Below are positions 1-8,638 of a stretch of DNA of 64,000 bases, one piece after another. Each line of letters begins with the position of its first letter. Position 1 is the first letter of the stretch. Origin of the DNA: Paenibacillus_AA sp045062745 (lineage in GTDB: Bacteria > Bacillota > Bacilli > Paenibacillales > NBRC-103111). The stretch is from positions 186,001 through 250,000 of the forward strand of contig NZ_JBJGED010000002.1 of the NCBI RefSeq assembly GCF_045062745.1. Reading direction: 5' to 3'. The translations under genes were made by a program, and so were the position numbers. The notes beneath the pieces were generated by a model. It was not told where the DNA came from and did not search any database. It was given only the letters and a program-made list of their open reading frames with translations.

Positions 1-1
1 G

Positions 2-883
2 ACCCGTCGCATCAGCTGGGGGCAAACCCGGGTTCTCGTCGTAGGGCGCGATTATGCGGAGAAAGGGATGAAGGAGCTGCTGGAATGGACCTCGAGGCAA
101 CCGTCTTTTCCGCTCAAAGCGCATCTGTATGTCGCTCCGCGAAAAGCGAAGGAGCTGACGACGCTGACTCCGGTGTATGAACAGTCGCCTTCGGAAGTGC
201 TGAGCGAATTTGCCAATTTGCACACATCGGTCGAAACCGACATGAAACAATTCCTGCAGGGCGATAATTCCAAGCTGGGTAACGCGGTGCCCCTGCTCAT
301 GATGAGCGAAATTCCGATGGTGAGCGAGAAAGGGAGATTAAGTCCTTGGGCGGGAAAGAACGGCGCGGCGCTGTTTCAGCAGGAAAAAATGGTCGGCACC
401 CTGGATAATGAGGCCGCCTATCTAGTGGCCTGGGTACAGCAAACGCCACGTTATCTTATTTATTCCATCCCCTTGGATGGCGGATATTGCAGCGTGATGC
501 TTGAAGAGTTAAAATCGAAGATTCGCCCGCATGTGGACGGAGATCGCATTCGTTTTACACTATCCCTCACGGGTGAAGGGAAGGTTCTCGGGTCGGACAC
601 CCTGTTGGACATCACGAATTCCGACACTTTGCATAAAGCGGAAGCGGATCTCAATTCCAAGCTCAAGAAGGAGCTGCAAGATTTGCTGCGCAAAACGCAA
701 AAAGTGCAGGCCGACATTTTTCAGCTCGGTTCTCTCGTCGAATGGTGGTATCCCCGGACATGGGAGCAGCTTCGGGAGAACTGGTCATCGGAGTATCGCG
801 AGCAAGTGAGCTTCGACGTGAACGTAGCAGTCACTATTCAGCATCTCAATGCCGAAGGCAAGCCCTATTGGATGATCGATTAA
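2..883 (+). CDS. GerC-family germinant receptor lipoprotein subunit (5' end outside window)
   Basis: The reading frame is open from the first bases of the window and runs to a TAA at 881-883, so the gene starts upstream. The visible part aligns with the complete GerC-type protein at 23539-24735 from about residue 90 onward: a segment reading TRVLVVGRDYAEKGM matches HVRILVIGESMAREGI there, and both end in the GerC C-terminal domain with a long lysine-rich helix (around KLKKELQDLLRKTQK). The lipoprotein signal is therefore in the missing part. GerC proteins are lipid-anchored subunits of the spore inner-membrane receptor that detects nutrient germinants. The gene is followed by a D-type and a B-type subunit gene, which confirms the operon type. 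An internal ATG at 68 is not needed as a start. Confidence 0.9.
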   Translation, partial: TRRISWGQTRVLVVGRDYAEKGMKELLEWTSRQPSFPLKAHLYVAPRKAKELTTLTPVYEQSPSEVLSEFANLHTSVETDMKQFLQGDNSKLGNAVPLLMMSEIPMVSEKGRLSPWAGKNGAALFQQEKMVGTLDNEAAYLVAWVQQTPRYLIYSIPLDGGYCSVMLEELKSKIRPHVDGDRIRFTLSLTGEGKVLGSDTLLDITNSDTLHKAEADLNSKLKKELQDLLRKTQKVQADIFQLGSLVEWWYPRTWEQLRENWSSEYREQVSFDVNVAVTIQHLNAEGKPYWMID

Positions 884-923
884 ATCCGCGTATATCAGCA
901 GCTTAAGAAAAGGAGGCGGTTCG

Positions 924-1139
924 GTGGTTTATATTCTCGGCGCGTTTCTATTGTTCGGTTGGGTGGAGCTGCGCTTGCTGAAATCCAAGTCCCACCGCGT
1001 CATCTTCATCGTCTGCTGGCTCTTCTTCCTCGCGTATGAGCTGCTGTTCGAGTCGATGGATTCCATGATGCCTTTCCCTTATCTCGGAATTCAGGCTACC
1101 TTGGGGTGGCTCAACCAGATGTTCTCGTTCAAATCTTGA
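924..1139 (+). CDS. Small two-helix membrane protein, D-type germinant receptor subunit
   Basis: A 71-residue protein starting at GTG 924 behind the strong ribosome site AAAAGGAGGCGG. It has two hydrophobic segments, about residues 2-13 and 22-45, the second flanked by charged residues (KSKSHR). It sits exactly between the GerC- and GerB-type genes, as does the small gene at 24750-24980 in the other receptor operon. Small D genes of 62-78 residues with two predicted membrane segments are known in germinant-receptor operons of Bacillus megaterium and B. subtilis, where they modulate germination. The assignment rests on size, topology and position; residue identity between the two copies in this window is low. 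Confidence 0.75.
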   Translation: MVYILGAFLLFGWVELRLLKSKSHRVIFIVCWLFFLAYELLFESMDSMMPFPYLGIQATLGWLNQMFSFKS

Positions 1140-1163
1140 CCCCTACCAGAGGAGGCCATTCCC

Positions 1164-2243
1164 GTGAAGCTCACCCAGATGCAGCTGTTTCGATTTTGGT
1201 TCGTCTATCTGATTACCGCGCCGCTAGCATTCCTGCTCGGGCCCTTGTACGACATCGGCGAATTCGAAGGCTGGATGGCGCTCATCCTCAGCAGCGGGCT
1301 CAGCCTGCTCTGCGTATACGGCGCGGTCCGGGCCGCCCGGCTGAAGCCTGACCAGGATTGGGCTTCCTGGGGCTCGCGTGTCATGGGCCGTGGCGTTCAC
1401 TCCGTCATTCTCTTCATCGTGAGCGCCGCCTGCGTTCTGCTCATTTCGTTGAACTTAACCAACTACATCGATTTGTTCGGATCCGTCTACTTGCCTGGCA
1501 CGCCGGATCTCCTGATCGGGGGCTTGTTCATGTTCTGCACTTACATGGCGGCCCGGTCGGGACTGAAGACGATCGTATACTTAACCGAGGGGTTCTTTCT
1601 AACCGCCGTCGTGGCGGCACTGCTTATTCTGCCGTTCTTGTCCGGCCAACTGAACTACAGGATGAACATCGCGCTCGTCACCCATTGGGATATGACCCAG
1701 TTGTGGAAATCGGTTCTGTTCTGCTTCACTTGGTTCGGCGAAATGTCGTTGGTGTTCCTTATGCTGCCGCAGTTCAAGCTGGAGAAGCCGATGAAATATC
1801 TGGCCTACGCGAATATCGGAGCCTGCTTCCTCGTGCTGCTGTACTGGTATGTGACGATTCTGCTGTTCGGGCCCCACTTCGGCAGTCATTTGCGTTTTCC
1901 CCTCATGGAGACGATCCGGTTCATCGTCGTGAGCCAGCTGGTGGAAAATTTGGACCCGGTACTGCTCTCGATCTGGACGACTTCTTTTCTTGTGAAATCC
2001 GCTCTGCTGCTGCACATCTCCTCCCGGCTCACGGCCCGGTTGTTCGGCGTCGACAATTACCGTCCTTTCACGTTCATGCTCGGGTCGCTTGGGGTGGTGT
2101 TCGCGATCCGTTTCGTTCACTTTCCCGGCGAGTTCGGGCAATTCGTGAATTCGCCCGCGTTCGTGGGCTCTATCTTCCTGGTGGAATGCATTCCGCTGCT
2201 CTATTGGTTCATCGGGCATTTACGCAGAAAAAATTTGACTTAA
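1164..2243 (+). CDS. GerB-family germinant receptor permease-like subunit
   Basis: A 359-residue polytopic membrane protein with about ten hydrophobic segments, belonging to the GerAB/spore permease family of the APC transporter superfamily. It starts at GTG 1164 behind AGAGGAGG, 24 bases after the preceding stop. It is the second GerB-type protein of the window (the other is at 25029-26126) and has the usual family length. GerB subunits bind the nutrient germinant within the spore inner-membrane receptor complex. The N-terminus (QMQLFRFWFVYLI) corresponds to QFTIMVLFVTVGE in the paralogue. It is the last gene of its operon; a hairpin follows. Confidence 0.9.
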   Translation: MKLTQMQLFRFWFVYLITAPLAFLLGPLYDIGEFEGWMALILSSGLSLLCVYGAVRAARLKPDQDWASWGSRVMGRGVHSVILFIVSAACVLLISLNLTNYIDLFGSVYLPGTPDLLIGGLFMFCTYMAARSGLKTIVYLTEGFFLTAVVAALLILPFLSGQLNYRMNIALVTHWDMTQLWKSVLFCFTWFGEMSLVFLMLPQFKLEKPMKYLAYANIGACFLVLLYWYVTILLFGPHFGSHLRFPLMETIRFIVVSQLVENLDPVLLSIWTTSFLVKSALLLHISSRLTARLFGVDNYRPFTFMLGSLGVVFAIRFVHFPGEFGQFVNSPAFVGSIFLVECIPLLYWFIGHLRRKNLT

Positions 2244-2256
2244 TGAGTCGCGTGGG

Positions 2257-2326
2257 GAGGGCAGGCAGATGGGTTCCGACCACAAAGGCGGACGCTGTCG
2301 CTTCTCCACTCCACCTGCCTGCCCTC
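2257..2326 (+). terminator. Long-loop inverted repeat after the ger operon
   Basis: Perfect 12-base arms GAGGGCAGGCAG (2257-2268) and CTGCCTGCCCTC (2315-2326) are separated by 46 bases and followed by TTTGG. This lies between two converging genes. The long loop and short T run make it a weaker terminator candidate than most others here. Confidence 0.5.
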
Positions 2327-2351
2327 TTTGGCCTGCTGTTTAGCGGGTCCA

Positions 2352-3230
2352 TTACGAATTACCTAACACATGCTCCTTGAAATAATTGCCCCAGTGGGGC
2401 CGAGTACCGTCTTCGTCGACGAAGTCGTATTCCTCCGACAGCCCCCAGGTGCTGAGCGACTGCCCCGATTTTTCCGACACATTCGGATCCGCCGCCAGGG
2501 CGGCCACCGCTCGGCCGACATAGAGCGGCGTCTCCGACGCAATGAAATGCGGATCTTGCTTCGCCGCGTCCCTCCAATTGCTTTTCGTCACGCCGAAATG
2601 ATCCAGCATCGCCTCGGAGCGGAGGAAGCCGGGCGTGAGCGCGAGCGCGGTCACATTATGCGGTTTCAGATCCGCCGCCATCGCTTCGGCCAAATGAACA
2701 TTCGAAATTTTAACCAAGCTATAATACAGGTTGCCTCGGTAGTTGTAGCCGGTCCCGTCGGTGATCTCGATGATCAAGCCTCGCCTCCGGGCGATCATAA
2801 GCGGGGCGCCGTAATAGCTTGTGATCATGTGGGTATGCACGGCCCGCTGCTGCATGAGCAGCCCGTTCGCGAGCGAGTGCTCCCAGAACGGCTTGCCCCA
2901 CTCGGACAGCGCATCGCCGCCCCATATATCATTGACGAGAATATCGAGCTGCCCTCCCTGCTCCCGCATCACCCGCTCGAACAGCGCCTGCACCTCGGCT
3001 TCAACCGTATGATCGACCCGCACCGCGATGCCTTGGCCGCCGATACTCGTCACGAGCTCCGCCGTCTCCTCGATCGTCTCCGTGCGTCCTTCGGTCGCCG
3101 GATTGCCGCGAACACTCCGGCCTGTTACGTAGACGGTCGCACCCGCTTCACCTAGCATCGTGGCAATCCCCCGTCCTGCTCCCCGCGTCGCGCCTGCGAC
3201 GACCGCGACTTTCCCCGTCAAGCTTCCCAT
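2352..3230 (-). CDS. Short-chain dehydrogenase/reductase (SDR)
   Basis: A classical NAD(P)-binding SDR of 292 residues. The nucleotide-binding glycine motif is near the N-terminus (AGATRGAGRG), and the catalytic Tyr-x-x-x-Lys is visible as YSLVK at about residue 185. I start it at the ATG at 3230 rather than 3245, because GGAGG lies eight bases before that ATG. The substrate is unknown. It is divergent from the WYL regulator at 3362, with a perfect palindrome between them, so that regulator probably controls it. Confidence 0.85.
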   Translation of the reverse strand: MGSLTGKVAVVAGATRGAGRGIATMLGEAGATVYVTGRSVRGNPATEGRTETIEETAELVTSIGGQGIAVRVDHTVEAEVQALFERVMREQGGQLDILVNDIWGGDALSEWGKPFWEHSLANGLLMQQRAVHTHMITSYYGAPLMIARRRGLIIEITDGTGYNYRGNLYYSLVKISNVHLAEAMAADLKPHNVTALALTPGFLRSEAMLDHFGVTKSNWRDAAKQDPHFIASETPLYVGRAVAALAADPNVSEKSGQSLSTWGLSEEYDFVDEDGTRPHWGNYFKEHVLGNS

Positions 3231-3291
3231 GAAAACGACCTCCATCTTAGATTCGCTCGATTGGCTTACTTCCTCAGATTAACCCATCAAT

Positions 3292-3308
3292 ATGACAGCT
3301 ATTGTCAT
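3292..3308. promoter_or_regulatory. Palindromic operator between SDR and WYL regulator genes
   Basis: ATGACA-GCTAT-TGTCAT is a perfect 6-base inverted repeat with a 5-base spacer. It lies in the 131-base divergent gap between the SDR gene (start 3230) and the regulator gene (start 3362). Its shape suits a dimeric winged-helix regulator of the YafY/WYL type encoded next door. Function is inferred from position. Confidence 0.5.
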
Positions 3309-3361
3309 GTATTCGTGGTACACTTAGAATAGTTATCGATGGAACGGAGGACAGACGACTT

Positions 3362-4393
3362 ATGCGTGCGGATCGATTGTTATCCCTCTTGATGCTGCTG
3401 GAAGTGCATCGCAAATTAACCGCCCAGGAGCTGGCCCGGCGGCTGGAAGTGTCCGAGCGCACCATTCACCGCGACATGGAGGCGCTCAGCGCATCCGGTG
3501 TTCCGGTCTACGCCGAGCGCGGCACCGGCGGAGGGTGGGCGCTGCAGGACGATTATCATGTGAAGCTGAACGGCCTGAACCAGGCGGAGATTCGCAGCCT
3601 GTTCCTGAACAGCCCCTCCGCCCTGCTGGCCGATCTCGGCCTCGAGGAGTCGTCCGAAGCCGCTTACCGGAAGCTGTCCGCCGCACTCTCGCCGGCTTCC
3701 CGGCAAGATGCTGCCTATGCGAGGCAGAGGCTCCACGTCGATGGAGCCGGCTGGCAGAGCCGGACCGAAGAGGTGCCTTACTTGCCGCTCGTGCAGTCCG
3801 CCGTCTGGGAAGAGCGCCAGCTCGCCTTCACGTACGCCACCTATGCCGCGGAAACAGATAACTCCGAATCGCCGGCGCTGCCGGAACGGGTCGTCCATCC
3901 TCTCGGACTCGTGGCCAAGGGGCGAACTTGGTACATGACCGCCGCGACGCAAGAAGGCGCGATCCGCACATATCGTGTCTCCCGCATCCGATCGGCCGCC
4001 TTGCTGGACGAACCGGTCGTGCGGCCGGACGGGTTCGACCTGGCGGCCTTCTGGGAGCAGGCCAAGCAGGAGCTGAAGGTGAAGCTGCCCCACTATGTAA
4101 CCAAGCTGTTAATGGATCCCCGCACCTTGCGCAAGCTGAACAGCGCCTCCTATGTGAAAGTGATGTCGGTCGGAGCCCCGTTGCCGGAGCGTTCTGGCAG
4201 GCCGGGATGGCTACCCGCCGAGGCCGACTTCGAGACGCTCGACAATGCCGTGGAGGTCATCCTAAGTCTCGGCGCCAGCCTGCTCGTGCTGGAACCCGAG
4301 GAGCTTCGCTCGGAGGTGGCGCGGCAGGCGGCGGCGCTGGCGGAGCTATACGCCAGCGCCGCAGCGGACGACTACAGCCCTGGCGGGGATTAG
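3362..4393 (+). CDS. HTH/WYL-domain transcriptional regulator (YafY family)
   Basis: A 343-residue regulator. The N-terminal winged helix (about residues 1-60) shows the DeoR/YafY pattern, with LTAQELARRLEVSERTIHRD as recognition region, and a WYL-type ligand domain follows (about 130-230, including RTWYMTAATQ). The start is ATG 3362 behind GGAGG; the upstream in-frame TTG has no ribosome site. WYL domains bind nucleic-acid or nucleotide-like ligands in known cases; the ligand here is unknown. Divergent orientation and the palindrome at 3292-3308 suggest control of the SDR gene and of itself. Confidence 0.85.
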   Translation: MRADRLLSLLMLLEVHRKLTAQELARRLEVSERTIHRDMEALSASGVPVYAERGTGGGWALQDDYHVKLNGLNQAEIRSLFLNSPSALLADLGLEESSEAAYRKLSAALSPASRQDAAYARQRLHVDGAGWQSRTEEVPYLPLVQSAVWEERQLAFTYATYAAETDNSESPALPERVVHPLGLVAKGRTWYMTAATQEGAIRTYRVSRIRSAALLDEPVVRPDGFDLAAFWEQAKQELKVKLPHYVTKLLMDPRTLRKLNSASYVKVMSVGAPLPERSGRPGWLPAEADFETLDNAVEVILSLGASLLVLEPEELRSEVARQAAALAELYASAAADDYSPGGD

Positions 4394-4471
4394 GTCCATT
4401 CGACAACAGGCGGCACAATCTCCGCTTCCCTGCCGCCAAAGGGCGTTCCGCCTCGTTCATTTTGACGGTTC

Positions 4472-4837
4472 TTAGCGATTCGTGCGCTTGCCTGGGAAAT
4501 GATGATTCCGTTTATTTCCCGCACGCGCCTCGAACCACAATTGCTTCAACTCCGCGAATCGTTTTCTTTTGTTATGTATAGCTTCCAGCTCTTCGTCTGT
4601 CTCCATTGTGGGCATGCATATGTAATACTCGTCTTGCTCCTTAATGAACAGCTGCATGGATTGCCGCTGCACATACATCCGGATCGGCCAAGGTCCCTCC
4701 TCGATCGCCCGCGTGAACCATTGCCTCCTCACCGCCCATGAAAGCGTATACGTACGCCCCAGAAAGCGGATGCCGTCGGCGTTCACAATCCCATCCCCGG
4801 CTTCCTTGTATAACTCCCAATCTTCTTGCGAATCCAA
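4472..4837 (-). CDS. Hypothetical protein, 121 residues
   Basis: An open frame starting at TTG 4837 behind AAGGGGAGAA. The product is soluble, rich in aromatic and charged residues, with no membrane segment and no motif I recognise. The C-terminal 30 residues are strongly basic. The composition and ribosome site argue for a real gene, and no better frame exists on the other strand. Function unknown. Confidence 0.6.
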   Translation of the reverse strand: MDSQEDWELYKEAGDGIVNADGIRFLGRTYTLSWAVRRQWFTRAIEEGPWPIRMYVQRQSMQLFIKEQDEYYICMPTMETDEELEAIHNKRKRFAELKQLWFEARAGNKRNHHFPGKRTNR

Positions 4838-4939
4838 GTTCTTCTCCCCTTCTTCGACACGCGGTCTGATGCCATCTTACCAGCTGGCGGAGGAAGCGCA
4901 AGAGGGAATAATTGGGCGCGGACAAGCATACAATGGGAC

Positions 4940-5569
4940 ATGTCTACGGGTCGGGAGATGATTGTCTTGCTCATGTTGCAGAAGGTGGCGACCATCGCAT
5001 TGGGCAGCATGCTGCTCGCGATCGGCGTTAACTTCTTTCTTGTACCGTATCAGGTGTTGGACGGCGGCATTCTGGGAATTGCGCTCATCCTCAGCTATAT
5101 AACGAATTTGAACGTGGGCTTGGCGAGCGTTCTGTGCAGCATTCCGATCTTCGCTCTGTCCTGGTTCCGCCACCGCAAGCTATTCTTCAGCAGTCTGCAG
5201 GGGCTGCTCATCTCGTCGATCCTGATCGACGCGATCCAGCCGTTCCAATACCACTTCGTGTTCCTGTTCGAGCTGTCTGCGCCCGTCAGCTCCGTCATCG
5301 GCGGCCTGCTTCTCGGGAGTGGGTTCGGCATCTTGCTACGCTACAACCTAAGCACCGGCGGGACGGATCTGATCGCGCATTTCGTCTCCACGCGAATCAA
5401 GCGGATCAATGTGGGAATCGTGCTGTTCGCCATGGATGCGATCATCATTTCGATCGGCGGCATTTTGTTTTCCGTGGAAACGTTTTTGCTCTCGGCGATG
5501 ACGATCTCCGCGGGCGGTCTCGCCACCGGGCTCTGTACATGGAGGCCCGCCAGCAAGTGGAGAACATAA
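4940..5569 (+). CDS. YitT-family membrane protein, short form
   Basis: About 209 residues with five to six membrane segments. The N-terminal pattern GVNFFLVPYQVLDGGILGI and the later STGGTDLIAHF motif are characteristic of the YitT (DUF161) membrane domain. The C-terminal DUF2179 domain of full-length members (around 280 residues) is absent, as in other short members. The start is uncertain: ATG at 4940, 4958 or 4973 are all in frame and none has a clear ribosome site. Transport function is presumed for the family but the substrate is not known. Confidence 0.8.
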   Translation: MSTGREMIVLLMLQKVATIALGSMLLAIGVNFFLVPYQVLDGGILGIALILSYITNLNVGLASVLCSIPIFALSWFRHRKLFFSSLQGLLISSILIDAIQPFQYHFVFLFELSAPVSSVIGGLLLGSGFGILLRYNLSTGGTDLIAHFVSTRIKRINVGIVLFAMDAIIISIGGILFSVETFLLSAMTISAGGLATGLCTWRPASKWRT

Positions 5570-5605
5570 AACGCTCGGCGGTTTATTCTTTCCGGTGGAA
5601 TATTA

Positions 5606-5648
5606 AAGAAAAAATAGCGCCGCTGCCATCTTTCGGCAGGACGCTATT
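5606..5648 (-). terminator. Rho-independent terminator of the GNAT/L,D-transpeptidase unit
   Basis: The arms AATAGCGCCGCTGCC and GGCAGGACGCTATT pair with small bulges, and the A run at 5606-5614 gives a T tract on the minus-strand transcript. It lies 22 bases beyond the GNAT stop and may also stop the converging YitT transcript. Confidence 0.75.
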
Positions 5649-5669
5649 CATGGGTAGGCGCGGAATGAA

Positions 5670-6158
5670 TCAGTCGGCCTTCGGCTTGCGCTTCAGCATG
5701 CCCTTGTAGATCCCGGGCACCGAATTCTCGATGGGGATCGCTCCCACCGTCTTGCTGTAATACTCCACTGGACCGGCTCCTCCGATAATCGCGTACCCGT
5801 AACCGAGCTCGCGCAGGCCGTGCATCGAGGCGACGAGCAGCCCGGTGCCGACCCCTTTGCCTCTCGCGCTGGTATCCACGCCCGTTGGGCCGAAATAGTT
5901 CTTAGCCGTCGATTCGTAGCAGGCAAATCCGATCAGTTCGCCATTCTCGATGGCGATGAAGCAGGAGGCAGGCTGATTCGCGAATGCTACCTCCGTCTCG
6001 CTCGCCCATGCGTCATTAAAGTGCTCGCGCACCCACTCGACGACGACATGCTTCTCGGGAGCGATCGGACGGCGAATGACGATCCCCGCTTCGGCCAGTT
6101 TCTCAACAACCGGGGCCAGAGGGGGCAATTCATACAGCTTCACGAGCATATCCGGCAT
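5670..6158 (-). CDS. GNAT-family N-acetyltransferase
   Basis: A 162-residue protein with the GNAT acetyl-CoA loop visible as RGKGVGTGLL at about residues 99-108, preceded by the usual beta-strand FIAIENGELIGFACYE. It starts at ATG 6158 with AAGGAG eleven bases upstream. The acceptor substrate cannot be predicted. It follows the L,D-transpeptidase gene by about 25 bases on the same strand, so the two may form one transcript ending at the terminator at 5606-5648. Confidence 0.85.
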   Translation of the reverse strand: MPDMLVKLYELPPLAPVVEKLAEAGIVIRRPIAPEKHVVVEWVREHFNDAWASETEVAFANQPASCFIAIENGELIGFACYESTAKNYFGPTGVDTSARGKGVGTGLLVASMHGLRELGYGYAIIGGAGPVEYYSKTVGAIPIENSVPGIYKGMLKRKPKAD

Positions 6159-6183
6159 AATGGCTACAACTCCTTGTGCGAGA

Positions 6184-6828
6184 TTAGTTTTGTGTTGAGG
6201 CGTAAAAAGGAACGAGCACGCTCAGCTCCCGGGATGTGCCGATGGCCATATGCGGATGCCGCTCGGGAACGAGCCATTGCAGGATGCGCACCACCTCGTC
6301 TCGGGCAACCGTGACGCATCCGGCCGAAGCGGAATCCGGCCCTCCCCATAGATGCAGAAAGATCGCGCTGCCTCGTCCCGCTACGACAGGGCTGTCGTTG
6401 TACCGGATGACAGCGGCGTAGGCGTACGGCGATATGGCGAGCCGTTCGAACGACTTCCACCGCTCCTTCGGATCCCCCTCAAAGTTCACCCATTGATTAT
6501 AATCGGGAGACTCCGGATCGTCCACCCAATAATCATTTTGTCCGACCAAACGATAAGGCCACTCGCATCCGGCCGGTGGGGGCATCGTACCGAATCCTGT
6601 CCCCATACGGAACAAGCCGATCGGTGTCTTCCTATCTCCCTCGCGCTTCGATGCCGTCATCCCGTTCTTGCCAATCGCAGCGGGGGTTCTCAACGATTCC
6701 AGCCACTTGCCCGAAGCGGTCGACCATTCGAACGCCCGCAGAACCGCCTTCGATGTTGCATACCCGTCCGACTCCACCATGAGCAGCTGACGACAGAAAA
6801 TAAAAATCGCCTCCATTTTGATTGACAA
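6184..6828 (-). CDS. L,D-transpeptidase (YkuD) catalytic-domain protein
   Basis: About 200 residues with the YkuD active-site pattern: IFLHLWGG, then SAGCVTV containing the catalytic cysteine. These enzymes make or modify 3-3 peptidoglycan cross-links or related bonds. No signal peptide or membrane anchor is visible, which is unusual for a wall enzyme but occurs in this single-domain subgroup. The start is unclear: TTG 6828 and ATG 6816 lack a good ribosome site, whereas a GGAGG at 6814-6810 lies eight bases before an in-frame ATT at 6801, and the conserved domain begins near LLMVESDGY. Length therefore ranges from about 199 to 214 residues. Confidence 0.8.
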   Translation of the reverse strand: MSIKMEAIFIFCRQLLMVESDGYATSKAVLRAFEWSTASGKWLESLRTPAAIGKNGMTASKREGDRKTPIGLFRMGTGFGTMPPPAGCEWPYRLVGQNDYWVDDPESPDYNQWVNFEGDPKERWKSFERLAISPYAYAAVIRYNDSPVVAGRGSAIFLHLWGGPDSASAGCVTVARDEVVRILQWLVPERHPHMAIGTSRELSVLVPFYASTQN

Positions 6829-7014
6829 TTCCGGAGATCCATTCCATTATACAGGGAGTAACACTTTTCTGCCTCGGCTGCCGCAGCCAAACAGCATTAT
6901 AGTACCAAAAGAAGTCATCGTTGTCCCTAACATTACAGGCCCCAAGCCCCTACAATGGTACTATCTATGCCGCTGCATAGCCTAACCCACCCATGAAAGC
7001 GGAGGAACTAATTC

Positions 7015-8589
7015 ATGACCAGTCTCAAACAAGCCGATGTTGTCATCCTTGGAGGCGGCACCGGCGGCGTTGCTGCTGCACTCGCGGCGGCCAAGCTCGG
7101 CAAGCGCGTCATCATGACGGAGGAGACCGATTGGATCGGCGGTCAGTTGACGAGCCAGGCGGTCCCGCCGGACGAGCACAAGTGGATCGAGCAATTCGGC
7201 TCCACTCGCAGCTACCGGGAGTTCCGCGAGGGCGTGCGCGCCTATTACCGCGATCACTTCCCGCTTACTCCGGAAGCCCGGGCGAACGCGCGGCTCAATC
7301 CCGGAGGCGGCGGCGTGAGCCGGCTGTGCCACGAGCCCCGCACGGCGCTGGCCGTGCTCCAGCAGATGCTCGCGCCTTACATCCATAACGGCCGGATTAC
7401 GATCTTGACGCGCCATGTCATTACCGACGCGCAGTCGGCCGGCGACGAAGTGCAGTCCGCGACCGTTCGCAACCTTGATAACGGCGAGCTGATCGAGCTC
7501 CGCGCGCCTTACTTCATCGATGCGACCGAATGCGGGGACGTCCTCCCGCTCGCCGGCGTAGAATACGTGACCGGCGCCGAGTCGAAGGCGCAGACGGGCG
7601 AGCCGCATGCCCTCGACGGCGATGCCGATCCTCAGGACATGCAGGGCTTCACGTACTGCTTCGCCATGGATTACATCGAAGGCGAAGACCATACGATCGA
7701 GAAGCCGGCCCGCTACGAGTTCTGGAAAGAGTACAAAGCGGACTTCTGGCCGGACAAGCTGCTCAGCTGGAGCGGCGTTCGCCCGCATACGCTCGAGCCG
7801 GTGAAGTATGAGCTGTTCCCCGGCACCGACCGCTATTCTTTATTCTACTACCGGCAGATCGTCGACAAGAACCATTTCCAGGAAGGCACGTTCGACAGCA
7901 ATGTGACGTTGGTCAACTGGCCGCAGAACGATTACTGGCTTGGCTCCGTAATCGACGTTAGCGAGGAGGACCGGCAGAAGCACCTCGAGGACGCCAAGCA
8001 GCTCAGCCTGTCGCTCTTGTACTGGCTGCAGACCGAAGCACCCCGTCCTGACGGCGGCCAAGGCTACCCAGGCTTGCGTCTGCGCAAGGATGTCGTCGGG
8101 ACCGAAGACGGGATCGCCAAATACCCGTACATTCGCGAATCCCGCCGGATCAAGGCCGAGTTCACCGTGCTCGAGCAGCACGTCTCCGCTGATTGCCGTC
8201 CCGACGGCCAGGCCGAACCGTTCTTCGACTCGGTCGGCATCGGCTGCTACCGCATCGACCTGCACCCGAGCACCGGGAACCGTCATTATATCGACGTCTC
8301 GTCGCTGCCGTTCCAGATTCCGCTCGGCAGCTTGATCCCGATTCGGGTCAACAATCTGCTGCCTGCGTGCAAGAACTTGGGCGTTACCCACATCACGAAC
8401 GGCTGCTACCGCCTCCACCCGGTCGAGTGGAACATTGGAGAAGCGGCAGGCTATCTAGCCGCTTATTGCCTGGAGCGGGGCTTGCGTCCGCGCGACGTGC
8501 GCAATTCCGCCGACGAGTTGAAGCAGTTCCAACAATTGCTGGTAGGGCAAGGAATTGAACTGGCTTGGCCATCCGTCCATGCGGTATAA
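7015..8589 (+). CDS. FAD-dependent oxidoreductase
   Basis: A 524-residue flavoprotein with an intact N-terminal dinucleotide fold (DVVILGGGTGGVAAALAAAK, residues 8-27) and the downstream DWIGGQL motif of the FAD_oxidored family. The central and C-terminal parts are typical of the family; there is no signal peptide. It starts at ATG 7015 behind GCGGAGGAA. The Gfo/Idh/MocA dehydrogenase gene follows after 49 bases and ends at a strong terminator, so the two likely form an operon oxidising a sugar or polyol-like compound; that substrate class is inference. Confidence 0.85.
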   Translation: MTSLKQADVVILGGGTGGVAAALAAAKLGKRVIMTEETDWIGGQLTSQAVPPDEHKWIEQFGSTRSYREFREGVRAYYRDHFPLTPEARANARLNPGGGGVSRLCHEPRTALAVLQQMLAPYIHNGRITILTRHVITDAQSAGDEVQSATVRNLDNGELIELRAPYFIDATECGDVLPLAGVEYVTGAESKAQTGEPHALDGDADPQDMQGFTYCFAMDYIEGEDHTIEKPARYEFWKEYKADFWPDKLLSWSGVRPHTLEPVKYELFPGTDRYSLFYYRQIVDKNHFQEGTFDSNVTLVNWPQNDYWLGSVIDVSEEDRQKHLEDAKQLSLSLLYWLQTEAPRPDGGQGYPGLRLRKDVVGTEDGIAKYPYIRESRRIKAEFTVLEQHVSADCRPDGQAEPFFDSVGIGCYRIDLHPSTGNRHYIDVSSLPFQIPLGSLIPIRVNNLLPACKNLGVTHITNGCYRLHPVEWNIGEAAGYLAAYCLERGLRPRDVRNSADELKQFQQLLVGQGIELAWPSVHAV

Positions 8590-8638
8590 TTAGACGAAGT
8601 TGCATGACTAAATCCATTTCTTATGAGGTGTAGAGACG

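Noticed and set aside
6899..6964. ATAGTACC ... GGTACTAT inverted repeat before the flavoprotein gene
   Set aside because: Only eight bases per arm with about 50 bases between and no clear promoter relation; could be chance.
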